This document shows, piece after piece, positions 1-13,600 of a DNA stretch of 64,000 nucleotides; positions within the stretch are counted from its first letter, which is position 1; each line of letters starts with the position of its first letter. Source of the DNA: Plecoglossus altivelis (taxonomy: Eukaryota > Chordata > Actinopteri > Osmeriformes > Plecoglossidae); NCBI GenBank assembly GCA_036571765.1, contig BROE01000007.1, forward strand, positions 1,159,404 through 1,223,403, in the 5' to 3' direction. The notes under the pieces were generated by a model, which was not told the DNA's origin, made no database searches, and was given only the letters and a program-made list of their open reading frames with translations. The position numbers and the translations under genes were made by a program.

Positions 1-2470
1 CCATTTCGCCGGTGAGTGGCAACCTACCGAACATGGACCAATGAGAGCTGAGAACTGGGCATGGGCCAAAGGAGGGGGGGCAGGATTGGGTGAAGGGGGA
101 TAGAAGGGAAAAGGAGAGGCAGAACTTAATTTTTATTCATGGTAAAGGTAAGGTAAATAAAGGAAGATATTGGCGGACTAGAGGGACAGCATGGTTGCTG
201 GGTAGTTTGAAAAGACTAGTATCACCTCCACGCTTACACATCTCCCAGATTGTAGTACAACAGATCAGACAGCTTTCTACACCTTTTTCGTGTCTGTTTT
301 GTCAGGGGTGGCTAGCTGTGGACTCTTCCTCCAAATCTGTATGTTAAAGTATGCGAAAGTGATTTGACGAGTATGTCTTGGCATGCCACTGTTTGTGCGG
401 CAGGTCTGAGTGTACGTGTGTCTATTCAGGGTTTATGTTCAGTGTCTGCCAACTCCAGGCTGCTTCGCCTCACATCTGCGACTACACCCCTCTTACTCTC
501 ATTACATTTCAGCTTTCCCTCTTCTCCTACGTGAAAGATGTGTTCATCTGCAAGGTCGGTTGGGTTACTTTGATGAGAATATAGGCTTTACTTATCAAAC
601 TTGGTTGGCGTCTTATCTTTTAGCTAATCAATTCCACTATAGTTGCACTCAACAACATAAATAATAGAATATAACATTAATAGTGCTTCACTGAAGTGAC
701 AGAACTTGATCATCACATACATTGGACAAAAATAATCAGAAGCTCCAACCAAGACTAACTCTCTTTCCAAGACTAACAGTCTCTCCTTTAATCCCAACCA
801 TCACTGTGGATGTTCTGAAGAATTCTAAAGGATGTGCCGTAACTGTGTTCTGCTCTCTCTCTGTGTCTATCTCCCTTTCCCACCATTTTGTATCTCTGTT
901 TGTCTCCTTTGAATGTTCTACTCCCTTCTCTATTCTTTTTCTTGTTTCCTGTGCTCTCTTTTGGATGTCCAGAGGAGGAATCGTGCCCTGTGCACGTTGA
1001 GAAATAGGTATGACAAAAGTTGAATGGTACTGGAGATCAGAAAAAGTACTGAATGGTCATGGCAGAGTCGTCATACGAATACATGCCTGTGAAATGTGAC
1101 CGAATGCCAGCCTTGACGTGGACATACAATAATTTAGTCCTATTAAATGCAAAGATGTAGCCCAGGAAGGTACTACAGTTTGCCAATTTCCGTTAGGCGA
1201 GGTTGACACTATTGATTCAGGATATTGGTGTAACAAATAGTGTCCATACATTTCCCTGAAACTGAGAACTGTTTTATCAAATAAATGCCAGACAATGATT
1301 GTGAAATACACAAGATATGTCAAACACAGGGTTTTTCAGGAGTGGGGTAGACTTTACAAATGACTGAAGTTACGGTTTTTCTCATGTGTCAGCAGTTGCA
1401 TCATGAATAAGAACGAATGAGTGAGTAACAGCATAAGTGATATTGCATGACTGCACCTTTTTCTATCAATATTTCTGGTATTTTTCGATCTTTGTCTTTT
1501 GATTATCTTCATCCATTGTTGCAATACTCTCCTGGCTCTCAGATGTAGTTTGTAAGAATCCACTAACTTTGCCAATCTTTTCTTTGTGTTTCCTCTGATT
1601 TACTGCGTAAAGGCAGATATACACACCTACATTCTGGAGAGAGCTTCTTATCTGTTGGGATTTTCTTCTCAATAATGCCATACAACCGCTCAAACTTTAT
1701 AGAATAATTCAGCCAAATGTAAAAATTGATTATGTTTTATGGCATCCAGTGACTATAATTTGGAATGTGGAAATGTGGAATTATGACTAAATTATGACTA
1801 ATAATTAATAATAATGATGTTAATTCATCATAAGACAGTAAGACAGCATTAGTCTTCATATAAATGCATCAGTAGTTTCATTGTGCTTGGTAAGCTATTG
1901 CCACAGATGAGCGTGAGGGAGTGCATGCTTGCACTGATTTCTAGAATTGTGGAATGTGGTTATGGGCAAAGGAGTACAGTGTTTTTGGGAAAAATGCACT
2001 TTTATGTAAACACCACCGAGCACTTCTTCCACATGCCCAGACAGTGCTGCATCTGTATGACACTGCAGCAGAGGGGACCACTTCTGGGGCTTCCAAGGTT
2101 AGGGCTAGCTAACCCTAACCCTGGTCCCTGGAATCGGGTTCAAAGTTCTGAAGGAATAAACTTGAGGGATTGCCATGTGTAATGTACAGTACATATTTAG
2201 GACACTAAAATTCAAAGGAACAGTGTTTATTTGAACCTGCAACCTTGATCTATACCTACACCACCAACAAATTGTAGTTAGTGTAATTTTTATGTAAATT
2301 GTCATGAATGAATGCAAGTATCCTGGACTACAATTTAAGTGTTCCTCTTCTCTCCTTCATCTCCTCTAGACGAAATGATTTAGTGCTCACACCAGTGCTG
2401 ATGTAGAAGAATATGTTATGATTTAATACAACTCCCTGTCTCTTTCCCTCTCGCTCTCTTGCTGTCTCAG
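1..2470. other. gene-poor flank, no supported gene
   Basis: I see no convincing exon here. Open frames are short and lack recognisable domains. The stretch at 966-1000 has a good acceptor in front (tttggatgtccag) and a GTATGA donor behind, but only one frame is open and it does not join in phase with the longer candidate frame at 2471. A short telomere-like run (ctaaccctaaccct) sits near 2110. Confidence 0.4.
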
Positions 2471-2625
2471 GTCGGATGTATCTCGGGGGTTACAGGCCTG
2501 TTTTGGAGCCCCTCCCACACCATGCTTCAACCAGTAATATTAACCTGGAGGAGCAGGAGCCAGAGGCAAGGGACGGCCATAGTCCCTCCAAAAAAGCATC
2601 CTGTCACGGAGCACTCATTGTGTAA
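2471..2625 (+). CDS. candidate terminal exon of an unidentified upstream gene
   Basis: A pyrimidine-rich tract and acceptor (ctgtctcag) at 2456-2470 precede an open frame with entry phase 1 (two bases, then cgg). It codes for about 51 residues, beginning R-M-Y-L-G-G-Y-R-P-V, with an acidic middle (LEEQEPEARDG) and ending in GALIV before a TAA stop at 2623-2625. The composition looks like a cytoplasmic C-terminal tail, but I do not recognise the family. A possible AATAAA follows at 3277. No partner exon was found in the preceding 2.4 kb. This is inference from splice signal and composition only; it may be a chance frame. Confidence 0.28.
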
Positions 2626-3276
2626 CACACACTACCGCCCACACAGTGAGCTCTGCTGGAGTGGCTGGCTGATGGGTGCTCAGCCTCAATCCCAAGAATT
2701 GAGCCCTTTGTGGATCACTCATTATGTAACACACACTCACTCACATTGGCCCTCCCATACTTACCCCTAACTGGTAAACTGGTAGGATCTATTAGAAGTG
2801 TACCAAAACCACACCACTTCCCAATGGTTGTTTGACCCCTCTTCAATTCCTGTTTGATATATTTACCTGCTCACCATTATATTATTCCAGCATCTCTTTG
2901 AGCTTTTGTTTTTTGGGAATAATTTATCACACATAACTATGTCCAATTTAACCGGCATTATAATTTATCACAAGATCCTCGCTCCTTCTTTGCTACCAAG
3001 AACCAATCAACCAAGTAATCAGGGACTACTGTGAGCTGTTATCTACTTTATATTAGGGTGTTTCTGTTTTGTGTTTAAATATCTGTTTGAACACTGAAAA
3101 CAAGTAACACATGCTAGGCTTCATGCACTGGATGAGACTAGACCAGACTTCTCTAAGGACCCGGTGAGTCTGGTTGTGGTTTAGCATGCCGTCCTCTTAA
3201 GGTTACAACTTCATCCAAATTATTCTCAGCTTTGTGTCCTGTTAAAACCTGCTTTGTATCTGACTTTGGCTATAGT

Positions 3277-3282
3277 AATAAA
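3277..3282 (+). promoter_or_regulatory. possible polyadenylation signal AATAAA
   Basis: An AATAAA hexamer lies about 650 bases after the stop of the candidate terminal exon at 2471-2625. It is meaningful only if that exon is real. Confidence 0.2.
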
Positions 3283-4509
3283 CTAGACTTGGAAGATACC
3301 ATGAAATGGCTGACCTGTTCCATAACAATTAAAGATAATTAACTGAAATGGGGACAGGGAGCCAAGTCTCCCCTAATGTAATAATGTACATAGAGGGTAT
3401 GCCTTTAAGTATGCCTTTGAGTCCAAACAGGAATACAATTTGTGAATTGGTTGTAGTCCAAACATACACCCATAACACCCTTGACCCTATCCACCTACTA
3501 TCCTCCAACATCAGTCTCAGTATTATTGTAGCTGGACTGAGAAGCCACACAACAAAACCATGTTGCATCCATTCACTGTTTATTGCCTACTTACAAAAAA
3601 GACATATACAGTTTTTTAACTGCACTTCATTGCAAGAAAGAATGTAACTCCTGTCTACAAGACTAAATTCACATATGCTGTCTAAAAGACAAGGTGACCC
3701 AGATCATATGTGAAACATTTATTTTATATTGTTTTAGTACCAGGTTCACATGTAGATACTACTGTGTTGTTCATGTGGATTTTTGTGAAATTAATAATAA
3801 ATGATGTACATTTTAATGCATACGCACCATCACACATACACTTTTGCAAGAGCTGTCTAGTGTCTTTAATGTTTAGGCTTGTTTGTTCAAGCTTCACATA
3901 TTTAGTTTTACACTGCTGCAGTTATTATCTATCCTCATCTTTAATTGGTGTATAAATGGGCAACGTCTGAGACAGCTGGCAGACATTTGTAGATTCCTAC
4001 TGTACAGCATAGTTACAAAAAAACAGTAATATAGTTTCATTTCATTACGGCCTAGAGAAACAAAGTATTATACAAGTTATACGTGTTATGGGAGAGGTGG
4101 GCTTTTCAATGTTTAGTAGACGTTAATGTTGATCTTGTTTTGGTAGCCTTCAGCCCTTAACTTCCTTTTTCATCATCCATTTTCCTTTTGCAGCCCACCC
4201 TTTACTGGGCCATAACACTTTTGAAAACTACGCAGTTAACACTTTTACACTATCCAGTAGTTCACATTTATTTGTAAAGCACTTTTTTTTTTAAAGTGTG
4301 TTTCAATAACGAATAATTAACAGACACATTAGCACACAAAACACAATCACAGGCAATCATAGGCAATTCACAAACATTTTACCACTGCGCCTACATATGC
4401 TACGAATAATAAATTCATTTAAAAAAGAGATTACACAACAGAGCCTTTGTACATACAAGCTTAGCATACTAGAGGTATTGCTATGTAGTTATACTGCTGC
4501 ACATTGATG

Positions 4510-4690
4510 CAGTCAGTGACTAAGATGTCAGCGAAACATACAAATACAGATTCCTTGAACCATAGATTGTACCGGGTGCCATGATAACATTGGTGGCACA
4601 CACATATTCCTGGAATTTTAGATAGATGGTGAAGTGCCCATGATGCAACTGGTGATAGTTCTTATCTGTGGTTTTGATACTTATATTTCT
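4510..4690. repeat. dispersed repeat with degenerate internal units, copy 1
   Basis: It shares ordered motifs with 47758-47950: gtggcacacaca, attcctggaatt, gtgcccatgatgca(a/g)ct, then a T-rich end with 'acttatattt' or 'acgtatattt'. Motifs recur about every 55-65 bases within each copy, so the repeat may have grown from a tandem unit. Class unknown. Confidence 0.35.
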
Positions 4691-4917
4691 CCACTTCCAT
4701 TTCACCATACAGCGCTTGTACATCTGCAATGTGAAGGCAGATTTTACATCAGAAAATACATCAGTTAATGTAGCAAAATTCACTGACCTATTCTGAAAGT
4801 ATATCCACTTTCTACTATTGTTCTGTTAGCTGACCAGCCCTTTTGAAAGCAGCAGACCTGTCTCTGAAGGAGAGGATACATCACTGAATTGCTCCTCCCA
4901 AGTAAAAAAAAAAACTT

Positions 4918-5065
4918 TTTTCTCTAGGGAGTTTTTCTCTGAGAGGTCCTTGTCTTCCTTGCGGGGTTAGGTTGGTTGAGGGACAGTTCTATGGGCACAT
5001 GTGAAGCCCTCTGTTAGATTGCCTGTAAAAAGGACTGTACAAATACTTTTTGATTTGAGATGTCA
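4918..5065 (+). repeat. interspersed repeat with TTTGAT tail, copy 1
   Basis: It shares a conserved 3' part with 30650-30782: 'cttgtcttcctt', 'ggttggttgagg', 'cagttct(a/g)tgggca', 'atgtgaagccctctgt', 'tgtaaaaagg', then a TTTGATTTGA tail. A constant 3' end followed by a short tandem tail is typical of LINE or SINE 3' ends. Family not determined. Confidence 0.5.
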
Positions 5066-6590
5066 GTTGACAAGCAAATTTGATCAAAATAGCAAAGCCG
5101 CATTTCCATGTTTTTTTTTATTCCTTTCATTTCATTGCTAATGCCTTTGTTAATCATATCAACTAAATTGTGATACTGCACTCATTCGGTTTTTAAAAAG
5201 GACACCTGTTCTCAAGATATCCATTGGAAAGTCGTTGCAGGCCAGAGGGCCAATCAGCATGAAGCAGGTGGGACGTGAAGCGAGCAGGCCTAGCTGGCGG
5301 CAAAATATTTGTCCTTATTTTATGTAGAAACGCAAACAACGTCAATTGTGGGGGTGAAGTCCATTTCATTCTGGAGAGGGCACATTTAGAATATGAACTT
5401 TGCTGAGTGTCTGGTTCTTGAGCTAATCAAGGGAACCCATTCTCATTTTAACAAACTGGTGTGCATGTCTGAGGTTATTACAAAGGAAACATTGTATGTT
5501 TAGGTTAGGTTTTTAATGATGATCGACAACATCAGTCTTTTCTTTTATTTCCAACAGTGTATCAGATTACAGGGCACCAATCCACAGAAATATTTTCAAT
5601 TCGCCATCCACTTTTATAGATCTTGCATTGAAAATGTCAGCAAATTAAAAAGGGTTTTGCTACTAAACTAATTTGTCTTCTGTCTTCTGTCTCTAATACA
5701 TTGTGTATAATACCCCTTTCACATTAATGTAAAACCACCAATAGATAAACTATTGGTGACAATGGGTCTACCTGTGTTTTTTCTCAAATGGTTTTAAAAT
5801 TCATTTATTGAGGGCTAGGTTAGGTGTATTTGAGAACTCAAGTGTTCAGTGAATTTTGGGATGACTCTGTCTGCCACTGGATAAAAATGGCTGTACATTT
5901 ATGCTTAGTGAACGATATAATGAATGTAATTAATTAGGACAGTTTAAATAAACTTTTGTTACAGCCACGGCCTGATTCCTGTCTCTTTTACACCACCTGT
6001 TGATTCTCTTGTGGTGCACTGCGTAGACCCTCCACACCTGCCACCCTCATTATCCTGCAATACTTCAACCCGGCTTTCCAACCACTCTTCTTCAGGTCCT
6101 TGTCATAGCTATTGTGGTAGCATGCACTTCTAGACCCTTTAGTGTTCCTTTGATTATTGCTTTTTCTAAACCTGTTTTTCTTTGTGCCAAGGATCATTAT
6201 CCATACCTACCTACCTGCTGTCCCGCTGGTTTACAACCTCAAGCCACCCCAATAAAATCATCTCGGACTTACTGTTGCCTCAGTGTATCTGTGCTGCATT
6301 TGGGTCCACCCAGTACAACCTTTTGGACGATTAGGATACTTGTACTATACTTTTGTTTTGTTTATAAAATATTCAATTATTGTGCTTTAGGTCATCTTTG
6401 GAGGCCAAGCACCGAGCCAGCGAAGCCACCTATTCAATTTCTCCTTAGTTTCTACTCGTTTATTGGGTGTGTTTAGCTTTGGGAAGGCTCAACCTATGTT
6501 CTTTGTCATATGTTAATTATTTATAATTATTTTTCTACCCTAACTCGTTCATCAAATTTTGCACTACATAGACCATCTTGATGTCAAAAG

Positions 6591-6728
6591 TGAAGTGAAG
6601 TGATGTATTGTCAAGTATGGTTACCCATACTCTAAATTTTACCTCTGCATTTAACCCATCCAAGTGCACACACAGTAGTGAGTAGTGGGCAACCCCACAC
6701 ACACACAGTGAACATACACCCAGAGCAG
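6591..6728 (-). mobile_element. tRNA-derived SINE, 5'-truncated copy
   Basis: Reverse-strand copy of the 3' half of the SINE seen at 9265 and 36912. It shows the reverse complement of 'cttggatgggttaaatgcagaggtaaa' in short pieces, 'tatgggtaacc' and 'gacaata'. The tRNA-like head is missing, as expected from incomplete reverse transcription. Confidence 0.65.
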
Positions 6729-9264
6729 GTTTGTCTTGGTCCTGATTGCATTGGTTCTATCTGTGCTAACATTTCGTTTGATGGTTTAGGCATAGTTTAA
6801 CATTTTGTGACAGGAGGTGATAGCTTAGCTAACTAGCTAGTCACAGTCAGAAAGGTTTTTTGTTTGCGAGCTAGCTGGTAGATGTGCAAGGCGACACACA
6901 CAAACCAAGGTCATAATGTCTTCATATGTAGCTCCATCTAGATTTGCATTTTGCTGGTTCTGCTAATGTAAATAGCTGTCCACAAATGTGAATCAAGATC
7001 CATGAATGTCATTCACTGTCCACAAACAATCACATTCTGATATTCCATAAAATGTTAAATTACCAAATGTTTTCAGATAGGCCAACACTGACCGATACAG
7101 GAAAGTGATTATAATCCATCTGCTACCATGTTCCAAATGTGTAAAGTCTTTCTGGGGCCTCTGTAAGTAGGCGGGAGAGGATTGGGGAGGTGGAGGCGTC
7201 TATCAGATGATAAAACAATTTAAATCATGTTGAACGACTGCAACTATACTTGCAAGCTAAAACTATCATTTGCATCATGTGTAGATGGAAAAAGGGGGTT
7301 CTTTATTTAAAAAAAATAATGCAACAGGAGTAAATGCTTAAAGTGGGGACTTTTAAGTCATAGAGGTTATGACCATATTTACATGGGATTTCCATGTTTT
7401 GATACAACAGTTGAATATTGTGAAGCTGTCATTTACCTTATCACCATTCCCTCTACTAAGGGAAATTAGAGGAGAATCCTGTTTTATTCTACACTTCACT
7501 CTTACTATTTTGAAATGTAAATGAGAAGCAGCAAATGTATGCTTTGTAATATATGACATCTTTTTACATAATAAGTATGCATACTTACTGTATATAAAAT
7601 ATACAGAAATATCAGTTAAGTACATCCATTACATTTCACCAACTGTTTGGATGTTCAATGAGGAATACAGAGATTTTTAAAATGTTGTTTCCGGGTTGTA
7701 CCATTCTTGATTTGGAGCTTGTCCTGTTTACTTAGATTGAATTTTCTCCATTATTTCCAAAATATGTTTTGTCAATTTCCTCCTTAATTTGAAGTTCATG
7801 GGTATATATATATCGCCCTTCGAGGCAACTGTTGTTGTGATTTTGGGCATTACAAAAATTAATCGAATTGAATATAGAATATCTTTTTCTTAGTCAGTAG
7901 TTCTTTATGTTGGTATAGGGCATTTTGATATTGGAGATGTGTTTCTTGGTTTACAGGGTCTCTGTGATTTCTGTTTGAAAGATAAGATGGTTAAAGCATG
8001 GATGCCTGTTTAATTAACAAAGATGGGATTGTTCATAGAAAAAATAGCAGTCTTCCTTGAGATAGGGCTTCTCTGATGAGGCTGGGGCCGCTGTCCTTGG
8101 TGCTGAAAGTATAGTATGAAATATGGTGCTGTGGTAGTTGAATTACACAATACAATCATTGTATGCAACATTGTTGCGATTATAATTAGATTAGATCCAC
8201 TACTCCTTGGCAGTAACCATTAGAATGGTGCATTTCTAGTAATTTAGAAAAACATCAGCTCTTTGCTTTCAAGACGACATGACAGAGATGTGTATCCTTT
8301 CCAACTGAAATAGTTGGCACAAATAGCTTCATTTTATTTATTTAAAAATCTGTTTTTGTAGTAAATGTATAAATTAAAATAACTTGCCAAATCTTTTGTA
8401 CATCAAAATTGTACATTTGTATACTAAAAATGGCAAACTTTTAATACCCATAAATAGTAAATGTTATTTGTAACCAAGTTCTCTCCACTGCCTTAGAACT
8501 TTTATTTTTTAAATCAGTTTCAGTTTATTGCAAAATTGTTAGTCTAACATCTGTTGTACATTAAGTAATATCAATGGATGTGAAATGAAAGGTGGAACTT
8601 TGCTGAATTAAATGATTAAGGATATGGTTGACTGTATGGTCAGACATGCAACAGAAAATGTTTATTTGGAAGTGCAGGAAGGACTGGGTTGTAAGGCTGT
8701 AAATTCAGACCATTTCTCAACACAGCCCGTCCACCATTCCATGTTCTATGGTTTGGCGACAGAAGCAATGCATTTATTGCTGTATTTCAAAACATTTAGA
8801 AAATGACCATAGCAAATGTAACCAATCAATCCAATGAGTGATTGCATCAACACTTGCATGACATGACATTGCTTTGTATAGTACATTACTGCTTTGGCAG
8901 CTGATTTACAAAAAATATTAGGTCAAATTGCAAACATAAAGCCAAAGAAATGTGTGTATTGTATTGCTTTTACAAAATGTGAGATAAAACATTCTTTTTG
9001 GTGTGATACATTTACCATTTATGTAGTATGCTTTTATATATTACATTTAGCTTTGCATTAACATAACTTTTATAACCAACTGCGTGTAAGAATGTGTGCA
9101 CCATAATAGAGAACAGAGTAGGAGTCAGATGCGAAATAGGTAAAGTCATGAGAATGTGCTTATCATCAGTCCCAATGCGAGATAGAAGGAGGAGGACAGA
9201 TGGATGGCAGCTGGTGTGTTGGTTCTTCTTCTATCTAGTCTAACAGGAAACCTGACTGGGGAAG

Positions 9265-9550
9265 TTGTGGCCTATTGGTTAGGGAGTCGGGCTTGTAACC
9301 TTCAAGTTGCTGGTTCGATTCTCGCACCGGCAGGAATTGTGAATAAACAGCACTCTCTCTGCCTTCGAGCATCAAACCCCCAATTGCTTCCCGGGCGCAG
9401 GAGCAATAGCTGCCCACTGCTCTGGGTGTTCACTGTGCGTGTGCGTGCAGTTGCCCACTACTCACTACTGTGTGTGCACTTGGATGGGTTAAATGCAGAG
9501 GTAAATTTCGAGTATGGGTAACCGTACTTGACAATATGTCACTTCACTTT
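9265..9550 (+). mobile_element. tRNA-derived SINE, near full length
   Basis: The head (gtggcctattggttaggg ... gctggttcgattctcgc) resembles a tRNA gene with a B-box-like GGTTCGATTC, which would serve as an internal RNA polymerase III promoter. The body and tail end in 'gacaatatgtcacttcac'. The same order is found at 36912-37253 and, truncated and inverted, at 6591-6728. It is a retroposed element, not a working tRNA gene. Confidence 0.75.
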
Positions 9551-10292
9551 GTCAGGAGAAACCGTAGGGGGTGACTGCAGAGAACAAACAGCTGAAACCT
9601 GATAACATGCCCATGGGGCACACCAGAAATGATCGCCTGAGAGAAACTTACAACCACACCTGCTTCTGCATATGTAACTGTGTGTTTAAATATATGCTGG
9701 GTCAGGAATGGACAGTTTGTTGGACTTCGTGAACCAACCTGCATTTGTTGTCGGCTCTGGGTCGCTTAGTTGGACCCAGAGCTCTGTAACCTTTTTCAAC
9801 TGCTTCTTATTAAATCATACTTGAAGTCACGTGTCTCCCGTTCCTTTTTAAACGAACACGCTGGAACTGAGCCTCAACTAACAGTACATTTGGAGTTTAT
9901 GCAAGAGTTAAAGGCTACATTTTCCAGCAAAATACACGCTATTTTGGGCGTTTATTTACCTTTAGCCACCGGTCTCTAGAAAAGCGCAAGAGATAACATG
10001 CTTTAGATTAGGAAGTGACGCATCCGTTTTGAGGCGTGACTTAGAATTGATTGGGTTTAGGTCAGCGTCGAGGAATACGTTTATCAATTTTTCACAGGAG
10101 ACGAATATGAATGATTCACAAGGCATGTTTTAACTCGTACTAGTAATTGTGAACGTGGATTACAATTATGTACTGTTTTTTCGTCAACGATTCTATATTA
10201 AATGATTCCCGTTCTAGACGCTTAGCCTACAACAGGAAAACGGAGATCTGATGACAACATAATCAGAAGTCTACAGTCAACACTCCACAATC

Positions 10293-10652
10293 ATGGATCT
10301 AACTTTTCTATTGCCAGCCATTGTGTTCACGCTTCTGGCAGTTATTTTGGCTTCGATGTTATTTCGTAACAACAGCTCATCGACTGAACCTAAAGCGGAT
10401 AAAGCACAGTCGGTAAAAGGAGAGGTTAAAGCGGGATTAGAGGCATCTGGACGGTTGCTAAATGTGAACGAAAAACTGGTTAAGTCAAATAAAGGTTTAG
10501 CAGATGCCAATCAAACTAAATGCAAGGAGCAGGAATCCACAGAAAAGATAAATAATTGTGATGTTGCTACGGATATTGATACAGTTGTGAAGCAGAAGCG
10601 TACCGCCACCGAAGTTGAAGGAAAAGAAGAGAGAGTGTCATCGGGTTTTACG
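10293..10652 (+). CDS. mxra7: mxra7 coding exon 1
   Basis: Codes for residues 1-120: the membrane helix (LLPAIVFTLLAVILASMLF) followed by a charged, disordered stretch. The donor is ACG|GTAGGA and leaves in phase 0. The open frame runs on into the intron for 20 codons to a TAG, so it must be spliced. Confidence 0.85.
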
Positions 10653-13600
10653 GTAGGAGCCCTGCGCCCACGTACAGCATTACAATTTGCGATTAGTTCA
10701 CCGAGGTTAAATTAGTTTAAAATGTTCTTTTAATTCTTTGTCGGGTTAATCTTAAATCACACACACACAAAAAAAGCTACAAATGTAATTTCTGATCTTT
10801 TGTATGACCTTTTATGACAGCAGTAGCCTACTTGGAAATTCCAGTTTCCTTTCCTAAATATAGTTGTAACTAAACAATTACTATATAGTTGTAACTATAT
10901 AATTGAAACTCACTCAATGCTATGGAACATGCCCGATTTCAATGAATGGGTCGTAACAAACGTTCAGCAGAATCCTCAAAACGGCCATAATTTGAATCAG
11001 GTGTATTGTAGCAGGGACACATCTAAAACATACAGTATCCCAAGCCTCATGGGGGGTTGAGAACCTCTGCTCTAGACGATTCAAATACTGTCCATAATCT
11101 AATATAATTGGTGTAATTGCAACGTGCCACTTAAATGACACCTACTATGTTGTTATGCAGTAAGTCAATCATAGTGTAGGTGTTTTTAGCCCGTAGGTAT
11201 TTCTTAATGAAAGAAGATTTTAAATATGCTACATAGATAGTCCCCAAATGAGGGCGTAACCCCACCTTGAACCAGGGAAAGACTGCCCACTGTGAGAGCC
11301 CCGTACACAGCACCCCTCCTCCAGTACGCAGACGTGACAAGTGGAGCACAGTCGTCGCACAAGCACACCATTGCATCAATTCAACACCAAGTTCTTATAC
11401 TTTATTCTTAAGATTGTTTACAGTCTTAAAATATGTGGTACCAGTACACTTGCCCTCCGGGGCAGGAGGATTGCTTGTCCGCAATAGCAAAGATAAAAAC
11501 CCAAGCCTGTCTCCTGGCCGGGACTTTTGACAGGGGCTACAGCTGCTACTGTTCAAGGTACAAGGAGTAAATGCCCCAAGTATAGCAAACATGTCCAGAA
11601 CGAGGCTGGTACTGTGCAAGGTAGTGTAATGCATTACATTGCATCAACAGTAATGGTTTCCACAATTAAGTTTATTAGTTTGGGCTGTTGGATATACTCA
11701 GTTGGGACAGAGTTGTGGAGGCCCTGTCTGGCCCCTCCTTGTCTTAAGGTTGTTCTGACAGTACCAGTTGGTCCCTGAGAGGTGACAAACATTACATGAG
11801 CAGTTGACAGAGACTTACAAGATCCCCACGGTGCAGAGGCCTCGAAAGATGCAATAAGATGTAAAATGTTATAAATTATTACACTGATGATGTTTCCCAC
11901 TTATATGGAAGCTTATAGAGGACTGTATTAAAATGATAATTTTATTCCAGAAATGCATAATTATTTCAATATAAGTGTTTTTGGAGACAACAACAATGCA
12001 AATACAACAATCTAAATTGCATTTCCATTGCGACATGTCTTATATGAATGATATGACAATATTAACACTAGAAAGGGTACAAATTTAGGGTACGTTTTGA
12101 GATGTGCTTGTGTTAGTTATAGATTTCAGTTACTGCTTTTCTAACTGTAAATATTTTGGTCATTTAAATAAGAAAGCATACTTATCATTTATCAAAATTG
12201 CATAGACTTACAACCCGTATTCCAGACAAGTTGGGACATTTAAAAAATGTGAATAAAGTGAACTAAAAGACTTTCAAATCACAAGAGCCAATACATTATT
12301 CAAAACTATTGTATCTGCCCAGAGACACTCTGGATCTGCCATAACCAACCGCTAACGTTTGGTCGTGACATAGGTCATATGCCGGGATGTGGCCCTTAGT
12401 CTGTAAACAAGTTGGAATGAGCATAGAAGTGTTTGAAGGTGTAATTCTCTAGTATAGAACGCCTACTTGGAATGTTAGAGTAAATGTTGTTGAAATAGTT
12501 TATTGTGTCATGCACAGACAATAAGAAGAAGGAGAAACTACGGTAATTATCCTTGCATATAATGTTAAATAATTTGTCATTAATGTTCGTACTCCATTAA
12601 TATTAGTACTCCATTTGCAGAGGTACACTAAACACCTTTTCACAGAATACCTTATTGCTTCTTTTATACTTTAAATAGGCTTTCAACTATGTGCTTGTTC
12701 TCTTTTATTTAGGACGTCTACAGTTTTGTAGAAAACAACAAATTACAACACATTTACAACAATATGTACAACTAACATACTAATCAAGTTCCTGCATGAA
12801 CAGTCAAAGGGGTTCAAAGTGTTGCGTTCATCACGAGATTCACTAAATTTACTGTTAGCATTATCATCGTCAAGGTAGTTACTGCAATAGAGTTTCGGAT
12901 AAGTTAAATATGCCTTTGAATCATATTGCAGATCCACGTCTATATCCCCAAATCACATTACTAATGATGATTTAGAATTTCCTTTGCATGGTCCAATCTA
13001 AACACAGCAAGGTTAGCAATCATTTTTCAACAGTTCAAATAGTGTAAAAAGTGGGGAGACGACTATTGGCTTTGCATCACTAGGATTTGCCTTAGCCAAC
13101 TCCCTCACGACTAAGAGAGCGAGCTGGAGATTCAGACTTTTCCCGAATCCCATGGGGAGCAGTGCCACAATATTATTGCAACCAACAAAACTCAGTAAAG
13201 ACTGTTCTGGTTTCGGGTTTAAATTCTGGATATTCAGTTGTGTTGCCATTGATTTTTCAAATATAAAATATTCACAACAATGTAGCTTGTTTTAACATAA
13301 TTACATCAAATTTCAATATCTAAATTATTCTGATATGTCTACTATGCAATACTTATCTCAGCCCAACTATGAGGTAGCGAAAAGGTACCATGTTTCCTGC
13401 AATAACACCAGTCTGGGCTGTACTAATTGTCAGCTGTAGGTATATGCAGCTAGCAAAATTATATAAACTTCACGTATGTACTGAAACAGATTTGTATTAT
13501 ATTAATTTACTATAATATAATCGTAAACTGAGAAAATATTTTATAACATTGTTGCTGCAGCATTACAGTATTTCAGCGATGCACCACACAAGCTTAAGCT

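Larger units (their letters stand above)
2626..10292. other. intergenic region with scattered repeats
   Basis: This is AT-rich sequence with no reading frame that shows a domain. It contains the two SINE copies at 6591 and 9265, a TTTGAT-tailed repeat at 4918, and a dispersed repeat at 4510. The last 300 bases before 10293 should hold the mxra7 promoter and 5' UTR, but I see no clear TATA box. Confidence 0.5.

Noticed and set aside
966..1000. Mini-exon between a good acceptor and donor.
   Set aside because: 35 bases with one open frame that does not join the longer frame at 2471 in phase; no other support.
2098..2125. Telomere-like ctaaccctaaccct with a flanking inverted 'ggttaggg'.
   Set aside because: Only about two units; too short for an interstitial telomeric array.
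8612..8806. 64-codon + strand frame.
   Set aside because: Short, no recognisable motif, in AT-rich intergenic sequence.
9300..9330. tRNA-like B box suggesting a tRNA gene.
   Set aside because: It is the head of a SINE repeated three times, without a complete tRNA fold.
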